From Euptelea pleiosperma (lineage: Eukaryota; Streptophyta; Magnoliopsida; Ranunculales; Eupteleaceae), in NCBI GenBank assembly GCA_035048495.1, contig CM068543.1, positions 31,344,096 through 31,408,095 on the forward strand: a DNA stretch of 64,000 nt. Reading direction: 5' to 3'. The number at the start of each line of letters is the position of its first letter. The first letter of the stretch is position 1. The notes beneath the pieces were generated by a model, which did no database searches, was not told the DNA's origin, and worked only from the letters and a program-made list of their open reading frames with translations. Position numbers and translations under genes: made by a program. Positions 1-9,900 of this stretch are shown here, piece after piece.

Positions 1-41
1 ATCTTTTTCAGAAGATACGACGGTCATCTATCAATCTTCTC

Positions 42-55
42 AAAAAGGGGGGCGA
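42..55 (+). promoter_or_regulatory. polypurine tract of a Tat-like Ty3/gypsy element
   Basis: A purine-rich run (AAAAAGGGGGGCGA) lies directly against the TG that opens the LTR at 56. This is the layout of a plus-strand priming site just upstream of a 3' LTR. It implies that the body of the element lies left of the window on the + strand. Confidence 0.7.
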
Positions 56-314
56 TGTGGGTGCCGTATTTTCCAGCAAGTCAAATATGGACACGTGTTT
101 CTGGCTTAGCACGTGCGGTTTCAAATAAACGACGCGTGTTAGTAGGCAGCACGCGAGAGTAAATGCGCCGGAGTCATCATCAGGAGCTATTAAAACTGCC
201 CATCGTGTCACATACCTTCCATTAATTGGAAATGCCATGTGTCATGATGGAATAATCGACACATAGAGGTGAGGCTAACAGAATGCATTAACGTCTCAGC
301 TTTTAATATGTCGG

Positions 315-935
315 GAAGCATTCAATCTTGCCCGGCATAGTTATTATTGACAATTCGGTTGTCGGAATCTACTTCAACATCATCCCGACAAGGTCAACCT
401 ACTTACATGCCGGGATCCATTTCGATATCATCCCGGCAAGGTTCTATGATTTGTTGGTTGACTATTCCCCGACAAGATCAACAGACTGGCTTTACGGGAT
501 CTTTACAATCTTATCCTGGCAAGGTCACCAGACTTACTTGACAGGATCTTTTACAATCTTATCCCGGCAAGGTCACCAGACTTACTTGACGGGATCTTTT
601 ACAATCTCATCCCGCCAAGATCTACTGGCTTTACGGGATCTTTACAAACTCATCCCGCCAAGGTCTACTGGCTTTACGGGATCTTTACAATCTTATCCCG
701 GCAAGGTCACCAGACTTACTTGACGGGATCTTTTACAATCTTATCCCGGCAAGGTCTACTGGCTTTACGGGATCTTTTACAATCTTATCCCGGCAAGGTC
801 ACCAGACTTACTTGACGGGATCTTTTACAATCTCATCCCGCCAAGGTATACTGGCTTTACGGGTTCTTTATAATCTTATCCCAAGGAGGTCACCAGACTT
901 ACTTGACGGGATTTATATTAATATCGTCCCGGCAA
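315..935 (+). repeat. tandem repeats of about 44-48 bp in the LTR U3
   Basis: About a dozen degenerate copies of a unit built on ACGGGATCTTTTACAATC, ATCCCGGCAAGGTC and ACCAGACTTACTTG. Two sub-types alternate: a 48-bp form with 'caccagacttact' and a shorter form with 'tactggcttt'. The block lies upstream of the LTR TATA box, where LTR enhancers usually sit. ORFs read through it are repeat artefacts. Confidence 0.85.
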
Positions 936-1252
936 AGCCAGATGAGATCAAACGACTTACGTGGCATGATCTCTTACGTACAATGTAAGTATTCTGAACA
1001 TAATCGATTTCTTAACTAATGAATATTGGCCACGTGGCAGCTAGTTGAAATATCACAAATTCAACATCCCCTTATCCGAATACCTGACACAAAGGATGCC
1101 ACCTCAGAGTCACTTCAGTTATTTCAGGTATGACCGATTCAAGGAAGTCAAGATATAACTATAAGATTCTGTTTTATAACAGAATCCATCTGAGTCATCG
1201 TTGACTGATAATGACTAGACACGTGGAAGGTGAGTCACTCCAGTTCTAAGGT

Positions 1253-1260
1253 TATAAATA
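1253..1260 (+). promoter_or_regulatory. TATA box of the Tat-like LTR
   Basis: TATAAATA follows a block containing CACGTGG and precedes the R/U5 region. It is the likely core promoter of the LTR. Confidence 0.55.
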
Positions 1261-1574
1261 TGAGACCCTCAGGATTGAGAAGAGGATCTGGCTCTCCAGA
1301 TCCGGATAGCCTAAACTCTGAAACCTTTTACTATTTTCTTGAAACCTGTTATATTTCCTAAGCTGACTTGAGCGTCGGAGCCTTGTCAACAGGTACAACC
1401 AAATCTCATCTGGAGATCATCCTATCCTTCGCAGAGGAGAAAGCAATTTCGTCCTGGAGCCTCAGAATCGTCCGATCATCACCAAAATCTGAATCGTCTG
1501 ACCTCGAAGATTGTGTGGGTTAGATCAGATATTTTTCCCCCACAAGTACCTTCATACCTTTTACATCTCTTCTC

Positions 1575-2059
1575 CCTGAGTATCGTTTGTTGCACCTCAT
1601 CTATGGGTACAACATTGACCAAAATGGGGCACAGGTGAACATTGATCGTCTTCATCTTCTTTACCATCTTGGCACTGGTTTTGTCATTGACCTTCCGAGG
1701 TTTATTTTTAGAGCCATGGTTAGAGTAGGTAGCTAGTTGGCTAACTATCCTTGTCTCCCATTCCCTCTGCTGGTGAGTTCTATCTTACTACATCTGGATG
1801 TGGCGATTCGAGCCAATGAGGAGGTGTGCGCTCCCATGGGGCCAATTGGGCCTTCGACTATCAGGAAGAGCATGTCTCAGGTCCGGAGAGTGACAAATGT
1901 CCCTCCACACTTCGATGATATTTTCGATGAGGATTTGGGAGACAATATCGAGCTAGGGGGTCAGCAGCCAGATACTGAGATGCACCCTCTAGAGACACAG
2001 TCATCTTTTGACTAGCCTCCTGAGATGCCTGCTCCTTACTCTTTTGAGTCTCTTCATCA
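1575..2059 (+). pseudogene. env-like/accessory ORF of copia copy A, upstream part (broken)
   Basis: One reading frame from 1575 reads PEYRLLHLIYGYNIDQNG, then RLHLLYHLGTGFVIDLPRFI, and goes on to FESLH at the Athila insertion. It has the look of the plant-retrotransposon accessory ORF often called 'putative plant transposon protein'. The frame is stopped by TAG at 1734-1736 and again by TAG at 2013-2015 (after QSSFD), so it cannot make a full product. It resumes at 17341 after the inserted element. The 5' part has been removed or separated by the Tat-like LTR on the left. The family call is from the sequence pattern only; an alternative is a Gag-like or hypothetical ORF of the same element. 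Confidence 0.6.
2054..2059. repeat. left target-site duplication of the Athila-like element (TCATCA)
   Basis: TCATCA directly precedes the left LTR terminus (TG at 2060) and recurs at 17340-17345 directly after the right terminus (CA at 17339). Because the site is a TCA repeat, the true duplication could be 3 or 6 bp. Confidence 0.75.
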
Positions 2060-4002
2060 TGAAAATAAGGTTTTTCCGCGTCGTTGGTTACGGAAACCCT
2101 ACAATCAACAAGATTTGTAATGTGATCCGAGCCTCAAAATTCCTGCAAAATTATCTGATTTAATTCCTGCAAAAGTATGAACTTGGTATAGGGATTCGTG
2201 TCGGATGTCAATCCGCACTCGGGGTTAGTTTGTGCAAGCAAAGAACATGAAATGACGGATTTTTATCAAGAAAACATGGAGAGGTGAGAATAATGATCGA
2301 TTTAAAATAATTATTGGCGATTTTTAGAGAGAGAAATTTCCCACAAGTAATTAAGACGAGAATAAATTGAGAATAAGACTGAAAACACAATAATGCAAAA
2401 TCAACTAAACTTTATTCAATCATAGTGCTTACAAACTATCTTTGTAGAAATTACTAAAAACTTGACTATAAAGCATTAAAATTCTAGAGAGATTTAGAGA
2501 TGGAAATAAGAACTAGAGAGAGAAAGTGAGATAGAGAGATCTTTACCATTGGAGAGATCCAATCATAGTGAAGATATTAGTCGCACTCATCTTGCAACAC
2601 TTAGAGAAGATGATGAGACTTGCAATCACGAAGGTGGATGGAAGGTGCACCTTGAGTAGAAGGCGATGAGACTAACTGTAGTGCACCCACAACCAATGGA
2701 AGAACTTTCAGGCCGTGGATGCGTATTTGATGGGAGCAGCACCGGTGGGTTTTCAGCTTGATGGAAGACGAAGGTAGCACTTCAAATGCTATTTTAGGCA
2801 TTATTGGAGGATCTCATGACCACGCTGTTGAAGGTGAATCCGTGGAGGAGGTGCGTGAAGAGCAGCAGGGTAGCGATCGCGTGGTGCAAAGGGTGAAACG
2901 GCTTGCAGGTGGGGGTGATCTCCAAAGCATAACGGCGGTGCAGCCTAAGATAGCGCCTGCTAGTTGCAGGACATAACGGTGGAAGGGAAGTTGCTGGTTG
3001 AAACGTGATGGGAGGCTGCCGCAATGAGGTATCCCCTCCTCTGTCTTCTTCTTCTTCTTCCCTTCCTCTTTTTCTTTTTCTTTTTTTTTGGTTTCTCTTC
3101 AAGAAACAGTGGAGAAGAATCGCAAGATGAGGACGGCGCAAATGGGGGAAGTTGCAGGCGGTAACGGCAGTGGAGAAGGAGGAGGCGGTGCAGTTGGGCG
3201 GAGGTTCAGGCGAACCCAAAAGGTTTCAGGCCAACGGTTTGGGCAGGGCGGCAATGGAGTCCAAAGGGGAGGAACCTAACGATTTCTTCCCTCCTTCTCT
3301 TCTCTTCTTCTCTCCCTCTTTTCTCCTTTTCTTCTTTTATTTTTCTATTTTTTTGTTCTTCTTTTTGGAGCTTGAGAGGATGCTGCTGGAGGAGAGAGGG
3401 GCGGTAGCGGTGGACTTGTGGCTGCGTGTTCACTGGCCAAAGTTGCCGGTGCTTCTCCAGCTAGCGATCCATGGAGAGGACATTCTTACTTGAGGTGGTG
3501 ATGGCTTGGGGTCTTAGCCGATGGAAAGAACGTGGAGAGGAGATGTGGACGGCTGGGAGAGAGAGAGAGGGGCGGTGAAGGAGGAGCACCAGTAGCAGAA
3601 CGGTGCTGGGTGGTGATGGTGGCTGTGGCAAGGAAGTGGAGTTGCTGTTGAGGTCGCCGGTGGTGCAAGGAGCAGGCGGTGGAGCTCGCAGCAGCAGTGG
3701 AGGAATAGCAGCAGAGAAGGAGGAGAAAGAGGAGAAGGAAGGGAGAGGAAGAAGGGGAGATGGCCGGAGTTGTAGACCTGCAACTCCGGCGAGGAACAAT
3801 GACGAAGAAGAAGGTGAAGAAGATGGAAAACTTGTCAAAAACCGAGGAGAAAGAGGGGGCAACGAGTTGGGGGAGTTTTGGGGGAAGGAGAGGAAGAGAT
3901 AGGAGGGGGATTAGGGTTCGAATGAACCCCTATCCTTCTCCTTTTAAAGCTCCCTATTTCCTTTAATGGAAATAGGGTATTTTTTAAAATAAAAAAATAC
4001 GA

Positions 4003-4038
<36 letters not shown>

Positions 4039-5006
4039 TAAGTAAAAACCTACTTTTCTATGGGGAATCTCCCCAATTAGTGGACCCCCCATTTAATTAA
4101 AATTATTTTTGAAATTCGCGGGGTCCACTAACTGGTCGGACAGCGGGTCGATGAAGATGGGCCCGGCTATTGGCCCTCATGGATTGATGATGTCCATCGT
4201 CTCACAAGATGATGTGACAGACAGTCTGATGGTGATCGGATGGATGGTGACTTGATTGGGACTCAGATTGGTAGATCGACAGATCTAGAGAGATCCAACG
4301 GTCTGATTGAAGATCCAACGGTCCGATGGAAGATCCAACGGTCAGAAAGCTAAGGGAGATGAGATAGAGCCGATGGGCAGGAGTTCTGGGGTTAGGTCAG
4401 TAGATTCGAGGACCGAGATATGAAGAGAGAGAGAGAATAAGGAGAGATGAGAGAGAAAGTATCAGAAAATAGAGAGAAAAGCACTGGCGGGGGGTCTGGA
4501 ACCCTGGTCTTCACTGTGACCATCCTCACGCTTCTCCAGTAGAGTCGACCATCATTCTTTGCTGACTCATGTGGCTTTAAACGCTTTGGTCCGTCTCTTG
4601 GTCATTGGCTCTCCTACTCTCTTCGTTCTTTGGGCCGGCTTTTTGGTCCTCTTATTCAGCCCATATTTGGCCCATATCTTCTAGTCATAGCATGTGGGCT
4701 CTTTAAGCTTTGATAATGGGCTTTCCTGATCGATGTGGGCTTGCAAGTCTCGAGAATTGTCCCATCGGGGTTTCCTGCGATAGAAGAAGCGCGTAATGAG
4801 ACTCTATCAGAATGACTTCATGTCTAGACTTTCGAAAATGTGTTTAATGCATGCAAATATACCATTTCGTCTAGAAAAGTGTGTTCTACGCAACAAAAGA
4901 GACTCTTACGTAGAAAAGTAGATAAATAGAGTATTTTAACGTGGGAGAATGCAATAACGCTAACAGGATAATTGCTTAAAATAAGCACTTTTGAGCGAAT
5001 ATCACA
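2060..5006 (-). mobile_element. 3' LTR of the Athila-like element
   Basis: Repeat of 2947 bp, nearly identical to 14406-17339. Read on the minus strand it begins TGTGATATTCGC and ends ACCTTATTTTCA. It contains low-complexity GA/CT-rich stretches (for example 3040-3090, 3290-3360, 3690-3760), a TA microsatellite at about 4007-4034 and a possible TATA element on the minus strand near 3943-3950 (TTTAAAAG). ORFs of 60-141 codons occur on both strands in each LTR copy; they are proline/serine- or glutamate-rich low-complexity reading frames and are not annotated as genes. Confidence 0.92.
3943..3950 (-). promoter_or_regulatory. possible TATA element in Athila LTR
   Basis: Minus-strand GCTTTAAAAGGAG lies in the LTR. 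The same element is kept in the diverged solo LTR on the + strand (19801-19808, GCTTTAAAAGGGG), with the same downstream context (GTTCG..TTGAACCCTAATCCCCCTC). Conservation between diverged LTRs suggests it is the core promoter. Confidence 0.4.
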
Positions 5007-5021
5007 ACTCCCAACCAGCAT
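5007..5021 (-). promoter_or_regulatory. polypurine tract of the Athila-like element
   Basis: On the minus strand GCTGGTTGGGAGT lies directly upstream of the 3' LTR start (TGTGATATT). It is purine-rich and in the position needed for plus-strand priming. Confidence 0.6.
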
Positions 5022-6926
5022 ATTGCCAATCCTTGGCAATTAGTGTGAAATAAATGAGCTTAAAAGGGCTCTGCACATGCTGCACACTTTTTCATATTAG
5101 CTCAGGGAAAATATCGTTCGTCAAATAATTGAATGGATGCAAAAATAGTTACGTGCTAGCGAAGAGTTGGAGAGTCTTGGCAATACTACAGACTGATAAT
5201 CATGACCCAGAATAGTCAGACTCTGCGTGTGTGTGTGCTCAACATTCTCATCATCCGACAGTAAAGATTTTCAGATCACCTCTAAGTTTTTATGCCTTGA
5301 CCTCAAATCTCACATGTTTAGCACTCAGAATAGACTCACACAAGAAGGGTTTTCTTCTTTTCTCTCAATTTATATGTGAGGATATGTATTTAATATAAAG
5401 AGGCAAAAGATCTCACATATGTTTTATTTGAAGGAAGGACATCTTTAACAGAAGAAGATCTCATGATTGGAATACCACTTCACTCGGGAACGTCAGATCA
5501 AACTCTATAGCTTCTCTTTCTCCAATCTCCACATTTTATGATCGTGCTATCCTAGAATCAAGTAGGACTTTCCTGGGTTGTAATGAGGCTTAGGTCAGGT
5601 GTAGAGAGATAAAGGAATACAGGATTTCAAAGATCTTGAGAGGATATTGCCATTTTCTTGAATTTTTCCTGCGACGTAACACCATTATCTGGTTCTTTTT
5701 CCTTTTTTCGTATTTTTCTCTTTTTCTTGATATTTCTGAGACTGCTCAATTTCTTTTCAGCTCTTCTTCATACTTTCTTTCTATATTTTGTTTTTGGCTT
5801 GAACCACTTTCTTTTCCTTTTGATTTTTCTTCTTTACTTTTCTTTTTCACGGTACACCCACATCAGTTATTCTTTTATCCATCTCAAAATAAGGGTAGCC
5901 AGTCATGTTTCGTAGCTGGACTGGATTTTAGGTTAATGGGTTTGCAAATAAAAGGCTTTTATAGAACGGCTCAAGGGGTTTCTAGTGAAGTATAATTCAG
6001 GTGAGTAAAAAGGCTGAATGGTTCAGAAAAATGGCCTAAATCATTTTCTAGGGTTTGCACTATCATGTATACTGTCTTGACTGGATACAGAGAAGGTTCT
6101 GTCGTAGTAATCCAATGTTGATGTCGTTCCGAGTTTTATGATCGAAGCAAAAGATAATGAGATCTCTCAACGAATATTGCGGGCATGAAGAATAGTGAGT
6201 CATCCATTGACTCAGGATTATTGTATAACTCTCTGAAATGATTAAAGGCTCGAAAACTCACTGGGTTAGGTCTCCACAATCATTCTCATAGGATCTCTAG
6301 AATTTCCAAACTTAGGATGACTCTGATGTTGATAGTGTACAATTGTGCCGAATCTGATTTTTTCTAAGTTTTCAAACCTGCTGTTGTCACACTTGACTTG
6401 ACTCAATGCTAACTTTAAACAAAAATTGACATCCTCAATACTGACTTAACGAAGGTTTTTAGCTAATCAAAGTCAGGGTATTTGACACATTTTTGAAATT
6501 CTAGAAAACTTTTGGAGAACATCGGAAATCACCCCAAAAATAAGAAATATTTTTTTTTTTTTTTTTTTTTTAAATAAAGACATGAGTTTTGGTAAATACC
6601 CACCCCCAACCAAAATATAGCACCGTCCTCGGTGCTCATGACCGGGACATAAAATGATAACAAATCAGAGATGATGATGCAAAGATTCAGGAAGGATGTT
6701 ACCAAGTTGGCAGAAACTCGACAGTGTGTGGTACCTGATGATCGGAAGAATGAATATACCTGCATTTCTAGAGATATAACAGTAATAACAAATGCATGAG
6801 ACTCATGTACTCTAGGAATACCGGAATTGCCTTTCCGAAAGCGCTAAGTTTTACGTCTTCAGCCAGACATGACGGGGGTGACAGGCACCCCCAACCAAGT
6901 TGGAGCACAGGAGACTGAGTGGATCA
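5022..6926 (-). other. Athila spacer between pol and 3' LTR, no credible gene
   Basis: About 1.9 kb of non-coding sequence where Athila elements usually hold an env-like ORF. No conserved domain was recognised on either strand. It holds a poly(T/A) tract at 6550-6571 and two extra G-rich purine tracts on the minus strand (around 6599-6614 and 6886-6900, each containing TTGGTTGGGGGTG), which resemble the polypurine tract at the LTR. Hydrophobic ORFs near 5636-5995 are T-rich artefacts. Confidence 0.6.
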
Positions 6927-9900
6927 TCAGTCGACATAGACAGGATCGATTAGATCGATCTCAAAAGTCTGAATGAATAATACGTCAAGTTCATGGAACT
7001 GTTTAAGACGCTGGCCATTTACCTGGAATGAGGAGTGATCCTTGGGATCCTCAATAGTGATTGCCCCAAAGGGTGTGACTGCGGTGACCGTATAAGGACC
7101 GGTCCACCTAGATTCCAGTTTCCCAGGGAAGAGGTGGAGACGAGAATTATAAAGAAGGACCTTCTGTCCTGGATGGAACTCTTTCCTGAGGATGCTCTTG
7201 TCATGTATCCACTTCATTTTGGCTTTGTAATTCTTGGACAAGTTGTAGGCATCATTTCTGAGTTCTTCTAACTCATTCATTTGAAGTTTTCGCTCTTCCC
7301 CTGCAGAGTCGAGGTCGAAGTTGAGCTTCTTAATGGCCCACAGAGCACGATGTTCAATCTCTACTGGTAGATGACAGGGTTTCCCAAAGACGAGACGATA
7401 GGGAGACATATTGAGTGGGGTCTTGTAGGCGGTTCTGTATGCCCATAAAGCATCAGTGAGACGAGTAGACCAGTCTTTACGTGTGGTATTGACTGTCTTC
7501 TCCAAGATCTGCTTGATCTGACGATTAGAAACCTCCACTTGACCACTAGTCTGCGGATGATAAGCTAGGGCAACCTTGTGGGTTACCCCATACTTATTCA
7601 TTAATTTCTCGAATATCCTATTGCAGAAATGGGTGCCCCCATCACTAATGATGGCCTTAGGGGCACCGAATCTGGCGAAGATGAACTCCTTTAGGAATTT
7701 GACCACCACTTTGTGGTCATTGGTCTTGGTGGGAATGGCTTCTATCCATTTGGATACATAGTCTACCGCAAGGAGAATGTACTCAAAACCATAGGAAACT
7801 GGAAAGGGGCCCATGAAGTCGATGCCCCAGATGTCAAATATTTCATCGACCTGGATGGGAGTGAGGGGCATCATGTTCCTCTGGGAGATGCGGCCTAGAT
7901 GCTGGCAATTAGGGCAGGTTTTGCAGTAGATATGGGCATCTTTAAATAGTGTAGGCCAGTAGAATCCGCATTGCAGAACTTTTTCTGCAGTTTTCTTAGT
8001 ACTGAAATGACCACCACAAGGTTGGTCATGACACGAGGACAAGATATTGAGTTGGTCCGATTCAGGGACACAGAGACGAATGATCTGGTCAGGACAGTAT
8101 TTATACAAATAAGGGTCATCCCAAGAGTAGTACTTAACTCTTGCTAGGAATTGGCTTTTGTCCTGTTTTGACCAGTGTGAAGGCATTTCTTCGGTGACAA
8201 GGTAGTTGACAATGTCAGCATACCAAGGATTAACAGAGATGGCGAACAGTTGTTCATCTGGAAAGGTTTCAGGGATGGGCTAGGTGTCGAAGGATGACTC
8301 TAAAGTCAGTCTAGACAAGTGATCAGCCACTACATTCTCAGTTCCTTTCTTATCCTTAATCTCGAGGTCGAATTCCTGCAGTAAGAGAATCCATCGAATT
8401 AATCGAGGTTTGGTTTCCTTTTTCGACATGAGATAACGAAGGGCTGCATGATCAGTATACACAACCACCTTAGTGGCTAAGAGGTACTGACGGAATTTAT
8501 CAAGGGCGAAGACTACTGCCAGGAGTTCTTTCTCAGTGGTGGAGTAATTCATTTGGGCAGAGTTAAGAGTTTTGCTCGCGTAGTAGATCACGTGTGACCT
8601 TTTGTCAACTCTCTGCCCTAGAACAGCGCCTAATGCGTAGTCAGAAGCATCGTACATTACCTCGAAAGGTAGAGTCCAATCTGGGGGACGGATAATGGGC
8701 GCAGTAGTGAGCTCAGATTTGAGAAGCTCAAATGCCTTGACACAGTCAGCATTAAAGTCGAAAGGACTATCTTTAGCTAGAAGATGGGACAGAGGTCGAG
8801 CGATTTGAGAGAAGTCCTTGATGAATCGCCTATAGAATCCTTCGTGTCCCAAAAAGGATCGGATGTCACGTACGGACTTAGGAATGGGCAAGGTCGAGAT
8901 GATATCGATTTTAGCTTTGTCGACCTCAATGCCCTGATGGAAAATGACATGTCCCAGAACTATGCCTTTCTTCACCATGAAGTGGCATTTCTCCCAATTG
9001 AGGACAAGTCGCTTGTCCTGACAGCGTTGAAGTACCAGCCCTAGATGGGTCAGACAGTCATCAAAGGATGACCCAAAAACTGAGAAGTTGTCCATAAAGA
9101 CTTCGAGGAATTTTTCCACCATGTCAGAGAATATGCTCATCATACACCTTTGAAAGGTCGCGGGTGCATTACAGAGGCCAAAGGGCATGCGCTTGTAGGC
9201 AAAAGTGCCAAAGGGACATGTGAAAGTTGTCTTCTCGTGGTCCTCAGGGGCGATGGGTATTTGATTATACCCTGAGTAACCATCAAGGAAGCAGTAATAG
9301 GAATGACCTGCTAGTCTCTCCAACATCTGGTCTATGAAGGGTAAAGGAAAATGGTCCTTCCTAGTGTTGGTGTTGAGTCGTCGGTAATCGATGCAGACTC
9401 TCCACCCTTTCTTCAGGCGCTGGGTTACCATTTCCTTGTTCTCATTTTCCACAACTGTGAATCCTGCCTTTTTAGGGGCGATATGAATAGGGCTCACCCA
9501 TTTGCTATCGGAGATGGGATAAATGATACCCGCATCTAACAGTTTAAGGACCTCATCCCGGACTACATCCTTCAAGACGGGGTTCAACCTCCTCTGGTGT
9601 TCTCGCGAGGTTTTGGATTCATCCTCGAGATAGATGTGATGTTGGCACACCGAGGGGTCTATGCCTCGAATATCATCTATAGTCCAACCTATCGCAGATT
9701 TGTGCTCGTTGAGCAGCTCGAGAAGTTTCTTACGTTCATTCTCAGACAAAGCGGAAGCAATTATGACAGGGTAAGTTTCCTTAGGACCAAGATAGGCATA
9801 GGAAAGATCTGTGGGAAGAGGCTTAAGCTCCAATATTGGAGCAGATGAAGTAGAAATAGGTGTCACAGAAGACACGGATTGAAGAGGTTTGACTTCAGTA

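Larger units (their letters stand above)
56..1481 (+). mobile_element. 3' LTR of a Ty3/gypsy (Tat-like) retrotransposon
   Basis: The segment starts TGTGGGTGCC after a polypurine tract and ends ...TCATCA before sequence that belongs to another element. It has an internal tandem-repeat block in U3 (about 315-935), a TATA box at 1253-1260, and a downstream R/U5 stretch with the GACTTGAGCGTCGGAG motif near 1365-1380 that is common in plant Tat/Retand-type LTRs. Length is about 1.43 kb. The lineage call rests on that motif and layout, not on coding sequence, because the internal region is outside the window. Downstream (from 1482) is an ORF of the large copia element, so this LTR appears to be inserted into copia copy A. 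The partner 5' LTR and the matching target-site duplication cannot be checked here. Confidence 0.7.

Noticed and set aside
328..723. 131-codon ORF with repeated TYLTGSFTILS motifs
   Set aside because: It is a translation of the tandem repeats in the LTR; the periodic protein simply reflects the DNA repeat.
315..935. CRISPR-like array
   Set aside because: Units are directly adjacent tandem repeats without unique spacers, and this is a plant nuclear sequence.
2601..4092. Many ORFs of 60-141 codons in the Athila LTR, repeated exactly at 14947-16312
   Set aside because: They lie in both LTRs, are Pro/Ser- or Glu/Arg-rich from purine and pyrimidine tracts, and share no domain.
5636..5995. 119-codon very hydrophobic ORF on the + strand
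   Set aside because: It is antisense to the Athila element, caused by a T-rich stretch; no family resemblance.
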